From JAKQIM01 sp964633225 (lineage in GTDB: Bacteria; Chloroflexota; Anaerolineae; Anaerolineales; UBA4823), in assembly GCA_964633225.1 (NCBI GenBank), contig CAZWFQ010000025.1, forward strand, positions 1 through 49,316: a DNA stretch of 49,316 nucleotides. The letters are read 5' to 3'. The notes beneath the pieces are model-generated. The model did not search any database, was not told where the DNA came from, and saw nothing but the letters and a program-made list of their open reading frames with translations. Each line of letters starts with the position of its first letter. Position 1 is the stretch's first letter. The translations under genes and the position numbers were made by a program. Positions 1 to 8,380 of the stretch are shown piece by piece.

Positions 1-1023
1 GGGGCTGATGGCAGGCGGGCGCGGGGTGGGGGTTTGAGATGGGACGCGCGTATCGGTGGCGCGGGGCGTCTGAGAAGGCCAACGCGTGGGTGAGGGCCAG
101 GGTGTGGGGGTGATGGTGCGGGTGGGGGTGACGGTGCGCGTGATGGTGACCGTGGCAGAAGGCCGGGGGGTGGAGGTGGATGTGACGGTAGGCGAGGTTG
201 TTTTGGTGGGCGTGGTGGTGATAGTGGGCGATGGCGTGGTCGAAGGCGGCGGGGTGGGGGCATCCCCTTCTACTGTGAAGCGGCCAGAGACCTGCCAATC
301 GTAACCAACAAAGATCTGCACCTCGTATTCGGCGGGCTGCCATTCGTACGGCAGGGGGTCCCAATCGGTATAGCCAATGCCGCCGGTGCCGCCATCCCAG
401 GGCTTGGTTTCAAAATTGACCAGTTCGCCATCGCGATACCAGACCGCTGTCCACTGTGAGCCAACCACCATGCCGTCGTAGCTGAACTGGGCGTAGAGAT
501 GACCGACCGGGTTCTGGAAGACCTCAGAGGGCTCTACTGGCAAGAAGTTATCATCCAGGTCGCGAGCGAAGACCAGGGGGCTGAAGATGACCCCTGGAAC
601 GGGGGTGATGGTGCTAGCAAAGCGGGCCTCGATGGCCAGGGGAATGCGCGGGGTGGGGGTGATGGTGGGGGTATCGGTGACCGAGGGGGTGGGGGTGATG
701 CTGGGGGTGAGGGTGATGGTGGGCGTTTGGGTGATGGTGGCGGTTTGGGTGATGGTGGGGGTCAACGTTTGGGTGATGGTGGGAGGGAAGAACCCATAGA
801 TGACTGGCTCAGCAAAGCTGTTGAGGGCAATGGCGACAACAATGAGCACCAGCGCTATGAAGAGCAGGCGCCAACCGGCTACCATGCGGTCGCGGCGCAT
901 GCGGAAGAACTTGAGCCCGCGGGCGCTGCGAATGGATCGAATGCCTGCCAAGAAACTGTATAGGATGAGCAGGACGGTGATGACGAGAGCGGTTTGGACA
1001 GCGGTATGGATATCGAGGTTCAT
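1..1023 (-). CDS. Membrane-anchored Thr-Pro-rich protein, C-terminus outside window
   Basis: The reverse strand is open from an ATG at 1023 to the window edge with no stop, giving 341 codons of an incomplete protein. Two hydrophobic segments near residues 10-27 and 48-67 (the second contains LLFIALVLIVVAIAL) should anchor it in the membrane. A Thr-Pro repeat linker follows at about 80-130, then a roughly 120-residue non-repetitive region rich in Trp and Tyr (including WTAVWYRDGE), and then a second long Thr/Pro/Ser-rich linker up to the edge. The G-rich repeats on the plus strand are simply the complement of these Thr-Pro codons. The start overlaps the stop of the FAH-family gene by 4 bases (ATGA), so the two are probably co-translated. 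Such linkers are common in Anaerolineae surface proteins (general knowledge). The function is unknown. Confidence 0.75.
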   Translation of the reverse strand, partial: MNLDIHTAVQTALVITVLLILYSFLAGIRSIRSARGLKFFRMRRDRMVAGWRLLFIALVLIVVAIALNSFAEPVIYGFFPPTITQTLTPTITQTATITQTPTITLTPSITPTPSVTDTPTITPTPRIPLAIEARFASTITPVPGVIFSPLVFARDLDDNFLPVEPSEVFQNPVGHLYAQFSYDGMVVGSQWTAVWYRDGELVNFETKPWDGGTGGIGYTDWDPLPYEWQPAEYEVQIFVGYDWQVSGRFTVEGDAPTPPPSTTPSPTITTTPTKTTSPTVTSTSTPRPSATVTITRTVTPTRTITPTPWPSPTRWPSQTPRATDTRVPSQTPTPRPPAISP

Positions 1024-1796
1024 GCTTTATGTGTGTCAGCGGCTACGGGGCTGCGCAAAGTGCCCAGGCCTTGAATATTGATCTCAACCACATCGCCCTG
1101 GCGCAAAGGGCTGACACCGGCGGGGGTGCCAGTAAGTAGTATATCACCTTGCTCGAGGGTCATAATGGATGAGATGAAGGCGATCAACTGCTCAACTTTG
1201 AAGATCATGTCGTGGGTAGAGGCCATCTGGCGCATTTGGCCATTGACGTGGCAGGTGATGAGCGAGTCGGAGGGGTCGAATTCGGTCTCAATCCAGGGGC
1301 CGAGGGGGCAAAAGGTGTCGAAGCTTTTGCTGCGCGTCCACTGGCCATCGCTGCGCTGCAGGTCACGGGCGGTGACATCGTTGGCGATGGTGTAGCCGAA
1401 GACATAGCGCATGGCTTCGGGCGGCTCAACCCAGCGCGCCGTTTGACCGATGATGACAGCCAGTTCGGCCTCGTGCTCGATCTGCTGAGATTGGGGCGGG
1501 ATGAGAATGGCCTGCTCGTGACCGATGACTGAGGAGGCGGGCTTGATAAACAGCAGGGGCACTTCGGGGATTTCGGCGTTGTGTTCTTTGGCGTGTTCGA
1601 CATAATTGCGCCCGACACAGATGATCTTGCCGGGGGTGAGGGGGGCCAGCAGGCGCATAGAATCGAGAGATAGGTTAGCCTCCAGGCGACGGAATTCACC
1701 AAAGGGAGTGCCTTCCAGCGGGCCAACCTGGTCTTGATAGACCCAACCCCAGCGGGGGGTGGGGTCAGTGCGGGTTTTGTAACGGACAAAACGCAT
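1020..1796 (-). CDS. Fumarylacetoacetate hydrolase (FAH) family protein
   Basis: This 258-residue protein has the FAH fold signatures: KIICVGRNYVEHAKEHN near residue 57, then the metal-ligand glutamates in the EHEAELAVIIG stretch, and the conserved GYTIANDVTARDLQ and LLTGTPAGV motifs. Family members hydrolyse or decarboxylate acylpyruvates and related 2-keto acids using Mg2+, and include 2-hydroxyhepta-2,4-diene-1,7-dioate isomerase and acylpyruvases. The exact substrate cannot be read from the sequence. Length is normal for the family. GGGAGC lies about 7 bases before the ATG and can serve as the ribosome binding site. It lies 33 bases downstream of the RpiR-type regulator and overlaps the next gene by 4 bases, so the three probably form one operon. 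Confidence 0.88.
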   Translation of the reverse strand: MRFVRYKTRTDPTPRWGWVYQDQVGPLEGTPFGEFRRLEANLSLDSMRLLAPLTPGKIICVGRNYVEHAKEHNAEIPEVPLLFIKPASSVIGHEQAILIPPQSQQIEHEAELAVIIGQTARWVEPPEAMRYVFGYTIANDVTARDLQRSDGQWTRSKSFDTFCPLGPWIETEFDPSDSLITCHVNGQMRQMASTHDMIFKVEQLIAFISSIMTLEQGDILLTGTPAGVSPLRQGDVVEINIQGLGTLRSPVAADTHKA

Positions 1797-1829
1797 ACGT
1801 TCGAGCTCCCAGGATGCGGCAGGGGCGGG

Positions 1830-2666
1830 CTATTCCGAAAGGGCGCGGATGCGCTCGGATAGCTCGGCAATGGCCTGCTCTGCACCAGCGAAGCGGTCGG
1901 CAAAGCGCCAGCGCAAGGCCTCGACCAGGACATAGATCATGACGTTGGTGATGACCATGCCGGTGGAGGTGGAGGGGTGCTCCAGGGCGGCAAGGACCAC
2001 ATCGGCCGAACGGGCAGATGGCAGCGAGGCTGCGGCTACGATGGCGGCGGTGTGGATGTCGTGCCGCCTGGCCTCGGCCAGGGACTGCACCAGGTAAGGG
2101 GATTGGCCCGAGACATCAATAGCCAGGAGCAGATCTTGCGGGGTGGAGGTGTGGATGGTGCGGGCCAGGTCAACCACGCCGGGGCGGGCAATGTAGACGG
2201 AGAAGCCGCCCTGTTCTAAGAAGTAAACCAGGTTGTAGGCGGCAGGCTGGGCAGGGGCTTCGGCCAGCACCACGATACGGCGGGCCTGCCCGATCTCGCC
2301 CACCAGGCGCTCGACGGCATCGGTATTGAGGGATATACGGGTCTGTTCTAGCTCGCGGATGAGGCCCTGGATAGCCAGGCTGACCACGCCAGGGACGGAA
2401 TCGGAGACTTCGGCTTCGCCGGGGCGGATGAGCAGGTCGCGGCGCACCTTGTCGCGGATCTCGCGCAGCAGCTCGGGGTAACCTTTGTAACCCAGGGCCT
2501 GTGAAAAACGTACCACGGTGGCGGCATCCAGGTTAAGGGCATGGGCCAACTCACTGGCGGTCATGAAAGATGCTTCGATGTAGGAATCCAACAAGTAATC
2601 TGCCAGCTTGGCAAAACTTTTCGACATGCCATGCCGCCCACGGCGGATGCGTTCTTCATAGGGCAT
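1830..2666 (-). CDS. RpiR/MurR-family transcriptional regulator (HTH + SIS)
   Basis: The 278-residue protein begins with an RpiR-type helix-turn-helix domain (about residues 5-80; motif ASELAHALNLDAATVVRFSQ followed by LGYKGYPELLREIRDKV). A SIS sugar-isomerase-like ligand domain follows at about 115-245 (LAIDVSGQSPYLVQSLAEARRH is the phosphosugar-binding loop region). RpiR proteins usually sense phosphorylated sugars and control catabolic genes. Its position as first gene suggests control of the FAH-family gene and the membrane protein behind it. A strong Shine-Dalgarno GGAGGT lies 5 bases before the ATG, which fixes the start. The ligand is not predictable. Confidence 0.87.
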   Translation of the reverse strand: MPYEERIRRGRHGMSKSFAKLADYLLDSYIEASFMTASELAHALNLDAATVVRFSQALGYKGYPELLREIRDKVRRDLLIRPGEAEVSDSVPGVVSLAIQGLIRELEQTRISLNTDAVERLVGEIGQARRIVVLAEAPAQPAAYNLVYFLEQGGFSVYIARPGVVDLARTIHTSTPQDLLLAIDVSGQSPYLVQSLAEARRHDIHTAAIVAAASLPSARSADVVLAALEHPSTSTGMVITNVMIYVLVEALRWRFADRFAGAEQAIAELSERIRALSE

Positions 2667-2813
2667 AAGTACCTCCTAAAGGTTCAAACATTTGCTGAAG
2701 TGTATCATAATCGGATGAATTTATGCAATTGAATTTGTGATCTGATGGTACTTTAATCAAGAAATATTCGATAATTTAAAAGGTATTTTTCTTCCAAAAA
2801 TGGGCGAGTGCGG

Positions 2814-2819
2814 TATAAT
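2814..2819 (+). promoter_or_regulatory. -10 element of the tRNA-Val promoter
   Basis: A perfect TATAAT lies 10 bases upstream of the mature tRNA 5' end, the expected distance for a short 5' leader. No convincing -35 hexamer was seen at the standard spacing. Confidence 0.55.
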
Positions 2820-2829
2820 CAGGCGGTGC

Positions 2830-2903
2830 GGGCGCTTAGCTCAGTCGGTTAGAGCACTTCCTTTACACGGAAGGGGTCGGGGGTTCGAGTCCCTCAGCGC
2901 CCA
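2830..2903 (+). tRNA. tRNA-Val (anticodon UAC)
   Basis: A full cloverleaf can be drawn. The acceptor stem GGGCGCT pairs with AGCGCCC. The D arm contains AGCTCAGTCGGTTAGAGC, the anticodon stem CTTCC/GGAAG encloses loop TTTACAC (anticodon TAC), and the T arm carries GGTTCGAGTCC. The discriminator base is A. The 3' CCA is not encoded and must be added after transcription. UAC reads GUA and other valine codons. No integrase or duplicated 3' end was seen, so there is no sign that it serves as an attachment site. Confidence 0.96.
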
Positions 2904-2910
2904 CTACAAC

Positions 2911-2945
2911 AAAAACAGGGCTGTCATTGTGGCAGCCCTGTTTTC
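2911..2945 (+). terminator. Rho-independent terminator after tRNA-Val
   Basis: CAGGGCTG and CAGCCCTG form an 8-bp stem around a 9-base loop, preceded by an A run and followed by TTTTC. This is a textbook intrinsic terminator directly downstream of the tRNA. The remaining bases up to the DUF1684 stop (about 2946-3049) show nothing recognisable. Confidence 0.85.
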
Positions 2946-3049
2946 TATAATTCCATCGGTATGATTGTTTTCTATTTTACTGGGCCAATCTACGGCCTGT
3001 GGTAAAAAGCCTACTTTTTTAAACCCAATGAAGTTCATTCGGCGATCGC

Positions 3050-3886
3050 TTAGTGATCGTCCTTGTACTTTTTCTCCCCGGCTTCGAGGGGAAAGTGGAT
3101 GATGTTTTCGGGGGGAGGCAAGACGCAGGTGGCGAAGATGGTGTAGGCGCAGGGGGGATTGAAGGCGCGGTTAAAGTCGATCGTCAGCAGGTCGCCCTGG
3201 GGTTTTTCGGTCACCAGGTAGCGACCGCCGGCGTAGGTGGTTTTGGCGTTGGTTTCGTCGCGGAAGGCGATGAATAAGCCATCGCCGGCGTCTTCTACTT
3301 CCAGGCGGCAATTTTTGCCGCTCATCTTGAAGGTGACGTAGCCAATCATCTTGGTTTCGACGATTTCGCCGATGATGTCACTTTGCTTGACGAATTTGCA
3401 GGGGGCATAGCCAAAGTATTTGGCCTGGATGCGGAATTCTGGCTTGTAGGGGTAAAAGTTGAGGCCAGAGAACGCTTTTTGGTTGGAGCACTCGGCATCC
3501 CAAAGGCGGATGAGGGTGGCGCTGCCGCGCTGGAGCACCACCAGCACAAAACGTCCAAAGTAGATATAGTCGGGCTCGTCTTGCTGATCGTCGCGCAGGG
3601 GGCCATAGGGCAGGGGGCCGCCGTTGCAGTTCATCTCTACACCGGGGGCGGCTTCGAGCCGGACCTGGTCGCTTTTAAAGTGAAGTATGCCCGCCTGCCT
3701 GGGGGCGCCGGATGGGAGGACAAAATCACAGGCGGGGTCGCTGCCAAAGGTATTGGACCCGCTCTTGGGCCAGTACAGGGCGGCCAGGCAAAGCCAACTT
3801 TTCTTTTGGGTGCGCAGGAACTCGGCGCGCTCTTCTCGCCACTTCAGCACTGCGGATTCGATTGGGTCGTTTTTTGCCATGGGCAT
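3050..3886 (-). CDS. DUF1684 family protein
   Basis: The protein ends with the DUF1684 signature: DFNRAFNPPCAYTIFATCV followed by LPPPEN and AGEKKYKD. It also has the family's N-terminal region, in which a helical segment (WREERAEFLR) precedes a beta-rich domain. DUF1684 proteins are widespread and not biochemically defined. I chose the in-frame ATG at 3886; a second ATG lies 6 bases further in, and a TTG lies 9 bases upstream. TATACT lies immediately before this ATG and no Shine-Dalgarno is visible, so the start is uncertain. It follows the DUF2804 gene by about 23 bases on the same strand. Confidence 0.8.
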   Translation of the reverse strand: MPMAKNDPIESAVLKWREERAEFLRTQKKSWLCLAALYWPKSGSNTFGSDPACDFVLPSGAPRQAGILHFKSDQVRLEAAPGVEMNCNGGPLPYGPLRDDQQDEPDYIYFGRFVLVVLQRGSATLIRLWDAECSNQKAFSGLNFYPYKPEFRIQAKYFGYAPCKFVKQSDIIGEIVETKMIGYVTFKMSGKNCRLEVEDAGDGLFIAFRDETNAKTTYAGGRYLVTEKPQGDLLTIDFNRAFNPPCAYTIFATCVLPPPENIIHFPLEAGEKKYKDDH

Positions 3887-3909
3887 AGTATACAATAAAA
3901 AAAACTGAT

Positions 3910-4944
3910 TTACCAGGCGGCGTGGTGTTCTTCGGCAAAGCCGACCAGGTCTTGGATCTCAAGCGTCTCGCCAGTATCCAGCACAGCGCGGCCGGCGTAG
4001 CGCCCGAACATCTGGTGAACTTTGGAGTGGATGGGGCCCAGGTCGGTGGTGGCGAGGCGTTCTTTGAAGGGGGTGAAGGTGAGGTCGAGACGGCCCTGGC
4101 TGTCTTTGAAGCGCCAGGGGCGCATGTACTTGCCAGGAGTGTAATCGAAGGGCACCAGGTCCAGCTTGTGCAGGGCGCCATCGAGGATGATGGCGTTTTC
4201 GGTGGCCTGGCTGAGGTCGCCAAAGCCGCAGCCCAAGTTAAGACCAATGCGGCGCCCATCGGGTAAGAAGCCCGAGGCAGAAGCCCAATTCCAAAAAGAG
4301 CGGTAATCCCAAACGCCGCGGCCCCAATCCAAAGAGCCGAGGCTGCTGGCGGGGTCGAGGTCCTGGCGTTGGCCGTTGTAGGTGATGTGCCCGGAGGCGG
4401 GCAGGTTGTTGATCTTGCGGTTGTAGTAGAAGCGCTTGGGCGGGATGGGGATGACGATGGTCATGGATTGGTGCTCGGGCGGGCAGGCCAGGTTGATCTG
4501 GGCTTTGACGCCGCGGCCGTTGTGGTAGGCGGGCCAGTCTATGTCAAGGCGCCTTTGGCCGGGTTCGGCCTGGAAGCGCAGGCTGAGGGCTTTATTGGCA
4601 AAGGCGGTCTCGCCGCTGCGGCTGTCGCGCGGCAGGTGAATGCCCAAGCCCAGGGGGACGACGATGCCCTCTTCGTGCAGCTCGCCGGTGGCAAAATCGA
4701 GGGTGTAGACAAAGACGTTTCCGGCGTAGCCCAGATCGGCGATGGTGGCCGAAAAGAAGCTGTGGGGGGTGAAGATGGCGTAGTAATCCCAGCGTTTGAT
4801 GCGGAAGCGCTGCAGAGGGCGCAGGGCATAGAAGCGAGCGTTTTCAAGGTTACAGTCGAGCAGGGGCTGGCGAGACCAGCCGACCTGGCTGAGCTGGCCT
4901 TGATGGGTCAAGAGAGGGGAGGGGGAAGTGATCTCGGTTTGCAT
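3910..4944 (-). CDS. DUF2804 family protein
   Basis: This 344-residue protein matches the DUF2804 layout: an N-terminal region with DYYAIFTPHSFFSATIADLGY, a central PPKRFYYNRKINNLP segment, and the conserved SLDWGRGVWDYRSFWNWASA motif followed by GRRIGLNLGCGFG. No signal peptide or membrane segment is evident. The family has no assigned biochemical role. A TATAAT on the minus strand ends 6 bases before the ATG and there is no Shine-Dalgarno, so the mRNA may be leaderless. It probably forms a two-gene operon with the DUF1684 gene. Confidence 0.8.
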   Translation of the reverse strand: MQTEITSPSPLLTHQGQLSQVGWSRQPLLDCNLENARFYALRPLQRFRIKRWDYYAIFTPHSFFSATIADLGYAGNVFVYTLDFATGELHEEGIVVPLGLGIHLPRDSRSGETAFANKALSLRFQAEPGQRRLDIDWPAYHNGRGVKAQINLACPPEHQSMTIVIPIPPKRFYYNRKINNLPASGHITYNGQRQDLDPASSLGSLDWGRGVWDYRSFWNWASASGFLPDGRRIGLNLGCGFGDLSQATENAIILDGALHKLDLVPFDYTPGKYMRPWRFKDSQGRLDLTFTPFKERLATTDLGPIHSKVHQMFGRYAGRAVLDTGETLEIQDLVGFAEEHHAAW

Positions 4945-4950
4945 AACTGG

Positions 4951-4956
4951 ATTATA
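4951..4956 (-). promoter_or_regulatory. -10 element giving a likely leaderless mRNA (DUF2804 gene)
   Basis: On the minus strand TATAAT is followed by CCAGTT and then the ATG. Transcription normally starts about 7 bases after the -10, which would place +1 at the A of the start codon. No clear -35 is present. Confidence 0.5.
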
Positions 4957-5032
4957 TAGCGGATTGGGTTGAACGGGTAGCGAAAAACTGACTATTTGGA
5001 ATTCATCAGGGGCAGCGCGTGCCTTTAATCAC

Positions 5033-5061
5033 TTGACCCATGTGATGGCAAGGGCTACAAT
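5033..5061 (+). promoter_or_regulatory. Sigma-70-type promoter of the SHMT-GcvT fusion gene
   Basis: TTGACC and TACAAT are separated by 17 bases, predicting a start near 5068 and a 5' leader of about 92 bases. The leader holds a strong hairpin, AACTACC-TTCG-GGTAGTT (5120-5137), just before the ribosome binding site AGAGGAG (5147-5153). No glycine-riboswitch core was found in this leader. Confidence 0.7.
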
Positions 5062-5160
5062 AAATTTGCACATGGGAGGGATGGCAGGTGTCTGCGTTCT
5101 TCCTTTATCGAATTTAATCAACTACCTTCGGGTAGTTAAACTAACCAGAGGAGCTTATCA

Positions 5161-8100
5161 ATGAAAGATTTTCTGTTTCGCGGTAAATTGGCCGATATAG
5201 ATGCGGCTGTGCACGAATTGACCGAACTGGAGGCAGAGCGGCAGTACCGCAAGCTGATCCTGATCCCAAGCGAGAGCCAGGCACCGATGGCCGTGCGCGA
5301 GGCACTGGGCTCGGCTTTTCAGAATATCTATGCTGAAGGTTACCCGCGTGAAGAAACACGCTGGCTGAAGGAAGCTGAATCGTTGGACTACGCCACCCGG
5401 CTGGCACATTACCGGCGCTATGCCGACCGCCGCTATTACAAGGGCGTGGAATATGCCGATACTGCGGAAGAGATTGCCCGGCGGCGCTGCGCGGAGCTGT
5501 TTGCCACCGGCAATGTGACGGCAGATGATCTGTACGTCAACGTGCAGGCGCTCTCGGGGGCCCCGGCGAACAATGCCGTGTACCATGCGCTGGTCAAGCC
5601 GGGCGAGACCGTGATGGGCCTGGACCTGCTGCACGGCGGTCACCTGACGCACGGCTCGCCGGTGAACCGCTCGGGAAAGTTTTTCAATGCGGTGCATTAT
5701 GCGGTTGACCCGGTGACGCAGCAGATCAATTACGATGCGGTTGAAGAGCTGGCCCAGCAGGCCAAGCCCAAGTTCATCATCGCGGGTTACTCTTCGTATC
5801 CCTGGGCGGTGGACTGGGAGCGCTTCCGCAAGATCGCCAATTCGGTGGGGGCTTACCTGTTTGCAGATATTGCGCACGTGGCCGGGTTGGTGGCAGCAGG
5901 GGTTTATCCTTCGCCGGTGGGTTATGCCGATATCATCACGTTCACGACCCACAAGTCGTTGTGCGGACCGCGTGGGGCGTGCATTTTGACGACGGACGAA
6001 CGCCTGGCGCGCGAGATTGACCGGGCGGTATTCCCTGGCGAGCAGGGCGGCCCGCATGTGAATGTATTCGCGGCGATGGCGGTGGCGTTCAAGCTGGCAG
6101 GTAGCAAGCAGTTCCATGAATTGCAAAAGCAGATCTTGAAGAACTGCCAGGTGCTGACTGATCAATTGCAAGGGCGGGGTTTCCGCATCCCATTTGGGGG
6201 TACCAATACCCACCTGATGAACCTGGATTGCAGTACGGTGGTGGGAGAAGACGGGGCGAAGTTGTCGGGCGATATGGCGGCTCGCATCTTGGATATTGCA
6301 GGCGTGGTGGTAAACCGCAATACCATCCCCGGCGACACCTCGGCCGGAGATCCGTCTGGCATCCGCATGGGCACGCCCTGGATCACGCAGCGCGGCTTCG
6401 AAGAAGCAGAAGTGAAAGACCTGGCGGACATCATTGCCGACGTGCTGTTGGCTTGCAAGCCGCATGGGCGGGTTGGCTCACCAGACCGCTTGCGGCGGGC
6501 CAAGGTAGATTTTGACGTGCTGGAGAATGCCAAGCTGCGGGTGCGTGACCTGGCGGAGCAGGCAGGCGTGGATTTTGAACCGGCCAAGCATGGCTATCCA
6601 CACTTCCATTATATAGATCAAAAGCCTGGCAAGGGCGAATGGAATGTGTTGGACCTTAGTGGCGATCGGGTGCGGCTGTTCTTGTGCTTTGCACTGTCGA
6701 GCGATGTGGAACGCCTGAAAGTTGGCGAGAGCCAGCCGACCTGCCTGGTGCTGCCAAAGGAAAGAGTGGATGGTACGGTGACCTGCGTGGATGCTTATCA
6801 CTACCGCTTGACCGTGCCTGCCAAACAGGCAGCAGTTGTGGCGGCCTGGCTGCGCGACCTTTCGGACGGGTATGTGAAATTTGATCACGACGTGATGCGC
6901 AAGCTGCCCGGGTTGACGGTGGTGGAGGAATCAAAGGCAGAGCCAGTGGTGGTGAAAGAAGGGGAGCCGATTGAATCTTGCAAGCCCTATTTTGTGGGCT
7001 TGAAGCAGCTACGAGGCGATCAAATCTGTGGCAAGCCCCTGCCTGAGTTCAAGTTCGAGGAGAAAGAAGGGGCGATACGCCGCACGCCGATCTTTGAGAC
7101 ACACCGCCGCCTGGGGGCCAAGATCATTCCCTTCGCGGGCTGGGAAATGCCGGTGTGGTACAGCTCGGTGGTAGAAGAGCATATGGCTGTACGCCAGGCG
7201 GCTGGCCTGTTTGACGTGGCGCATATGGGTGTGTACCAGGTGGAGGGCCCAGATGGGGCTTCTTTCTTGGACAGCGTGGTTGGTAACGATGTCAGCTATT
7301 TGAACGTGGGTGAATCTTGCTATACCCATTTGCTTGACCCGGATGCCAATGTGATTGATGATTTGATCATTTACCGGCGAGGAAAAGAGAAATTCTTGAT
7401 CGTGGTGAATGCATCGAATGATGATAAGGACTGGGCCTGGCTGAATGCGGTGAAGGACGGCAGGGTGCTGATCGACCGCCAATACCCCTGGAAGAAGGCG
7501 TATGGACGGAATGCCATCCTGCGCAACTTGCGCGACCCCAAGGCAGGGGCCGATATGCGGGTGGACCTGGCTTTGCAAGGGCCTAAGGCGCGGGCGATCT
7601 TAATGGCGTTGGGCAAGACTGGCAAACAGCCCAGCGACGCAAAAACACTGGCGCGGGTGCGCTTGCTGAAGCGTACGCAGTTGTGCGAAGCGAAACTGGG
7701 TGATTTTGACCTGGTGGTATCGCGCACTGGCTATACCGGCGAAAAGTTCTCGTATGAATTGTTTGTCCACCCCGACCAGGCAGATGCGCTGTTCAATATG
7801 CTGTTGGAAGTGGGCCAGGCATTTGGCATTAAGCCGATTGGGCTTGGGGCGCGCGATTCGCTGCGCACTGAAGCTGGGCTGCCGCTGTATGGGCACGAGA
7901 TGGGCGGCGAGTTGGGCCTGGGTGTGGCAGAGGCTGGTTTTGGTTCCTTCGTGAAGGTATACAAGCCGTGGTTCATTGGGCGGCGGGCCTTCATTGCACG
8001 TGAGCTGAAGCGCAAGGCTGAGTTGGTGCGCTTTACATTTGATGATAAGGGCGTGCGCATGGCGCACCTGGGCGATCCAGTGGTGGATCACCGCGGGCGG

Positions 8101-8319
8101 GTGGTTGGCAATGTGACAAGCTGTGCGATTGACCAGGAAGGATACCTGACCGGGCTGGCGATTGTGGAGATGAAGAGCGGCGAGCGCGGTACGGCCCTGC
8201 ACATATACCAGGGTGCGCCAAAGGAGGCCGGTAAGGCACTGGGCATACTGCGCATGGGCGACCGTGTGATCTTGCCTGGGGCAGTACACGTGGTGAGGCG
8301 CTTCCCGCGGTTCAAGTAA
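5161..8319 (+). CDS. glyA-gcvT: Fused serine hydroxymethyltransferase - glycine cleavage T protein
   Basis: The 1052-residue protein joins two one-carbon enzymes. Residues 1 to about 435 are serine hydroxymethyltransferase: PSESQ substrate region near 37-40, FADIAHVAG with Asp236 and His239, and the PLP lysine in TTHKSLCGPRG (Lys265). Residues about 640-1050 are aminomethyltransferase (GcvT), with FAGWEMPVWY, GLFDVAHMG (682-690), a VNASN loop and the C-terminal LGARDSLRTEAGLPLYG. Between them lies a segment of about 200 residues assigned to neither domain. Known roles: GcvT releases 5,10-methylene-tetrahydrofolate and ammonia from aminomethylated H protein, and SHMT uses that folate with glycine to make serine. 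Fusion could couple the two; this is inference. No separate glyA or gcvT occurs in the window, and the P and H genes lie downstream on the other strand. Confidence 0.93.
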   Translation: MKDFLFRGKLADIDAAVHELTELEAERQYRKLILIPSESQAPMAVREALGSAFQNIYAEGYPREETRWLKEAESLDYATRLAHYRRYADRRYYKGVEYADTAEEIARRRCAELFATGNVTADDLYVNVQALSGAPANNAVYHALVKPGETVMGLDLLHGGHLTHGSPVNRSGKFFNAVHYAVDPVTQQINYDAVEELAQQAKPKFIIAGYSSYPWAVDWERFRKIANSVGAYLFADIAHVAGLVAAGVYPSPVGYADIITFTTHKSLCGPRGACILTTDERLAREIDRAVFPGEQGGPHVNVFAAMAVAFKLAGSKQFHELQKQILKNCQVLTDQLQGRGFRIPFGGTNTHLMNLDCSTVVGEDGAKLSGDMAARILDIAGVVVNRNTIPGDTSAGDPSGIRMGTPWITQRGFEEAEVKDLADIIADVLLACKPHGRVGSPDRLRRAKVDFDVLENAKLRVRDLAEQAGVDFEPAKHGYPHFHYIDQKPGKGEWNVLDLSGDRVRLFLCFALSSDVERLKVGESQPTCLVLPKERVDGTVTCVDAYHYRLTVPAKQAAVVAAWLRDLSDGYVKFDHDVMRKLPGLTVVEESKAEPVVVKEGEPIESCKPYFVGLKQLRGDQICGKPLPEFKFEEKEGAIRRTPIFETHRRLGAKIIPFAGWEMPVWYSSVVEEHMAVRQAAGLFDVAHMGVYQVEGPDGASFLDSVVGNDVSYLNVGESCYTHLLDPDANVIDDLIIYRRGKEKFLIVVNASNDDKDWAWLNAVKDGRVLIDRQYPWKKAYGRNAILRNLRDPKAGADMRVDLALQGPKARAILMALGKTGKQPSDAKTLARVRLLKRTQLCEAKLGDFDLVVSRTGYTGEKFSYELFVHPDQADALFNMLLEVGQAFGIKPIGLGARDSLRTEAGLPLYGHEMGGELGLGVAEAGFGSFVKVYKPWFIGRRAFIARELKRKAELVRFTFDDKGVRMAHLGDPVVDHRGRVVGNVTSCAIDQEGYLTGLAIVEMKSGERGTALHIYQGAPKEAGKALGILRMGDRVILPGAVHVVRRFPRFK

Positions 8320-8380
8320 TCTGGCCGGAGTCTCAAATAATTTTCGGATAGGCACTTAATAAAAGGAGAAAAACGAAAAA

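Noticed and set aside
590..790. Array-like GGTGATGGTGGGGGT repeats resembling a CRISPR or satellite
   Set aside because: Units are irregular and in codon phase on the minus strand, where they encode a Thr-Pro linker. No spacers or cas genes are present.
86..963. Plus-strand Val/Gly/Asp-rich reading frames opposite the Thr-Pro protein
   Set aside because: They are complements of the repeat codons with biased, low-complexity composition and no ribosome binding sites.
2830..2903. tRNA-Val as an integration site of a mobile element
   Set aside because: No integrase, duplicated tRNA end or other mobility gene is visible. No transposase or insertion sequence was seen anywhere in the window.
5068..5160. 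A glycine riboswitch in the leader of the SHMT-GcvT gene
   Set aside because: The leader is about 92 bases and lacks the conserved aptamer cores seen at 15436-15652. Only a small UUCG hairpin is found.
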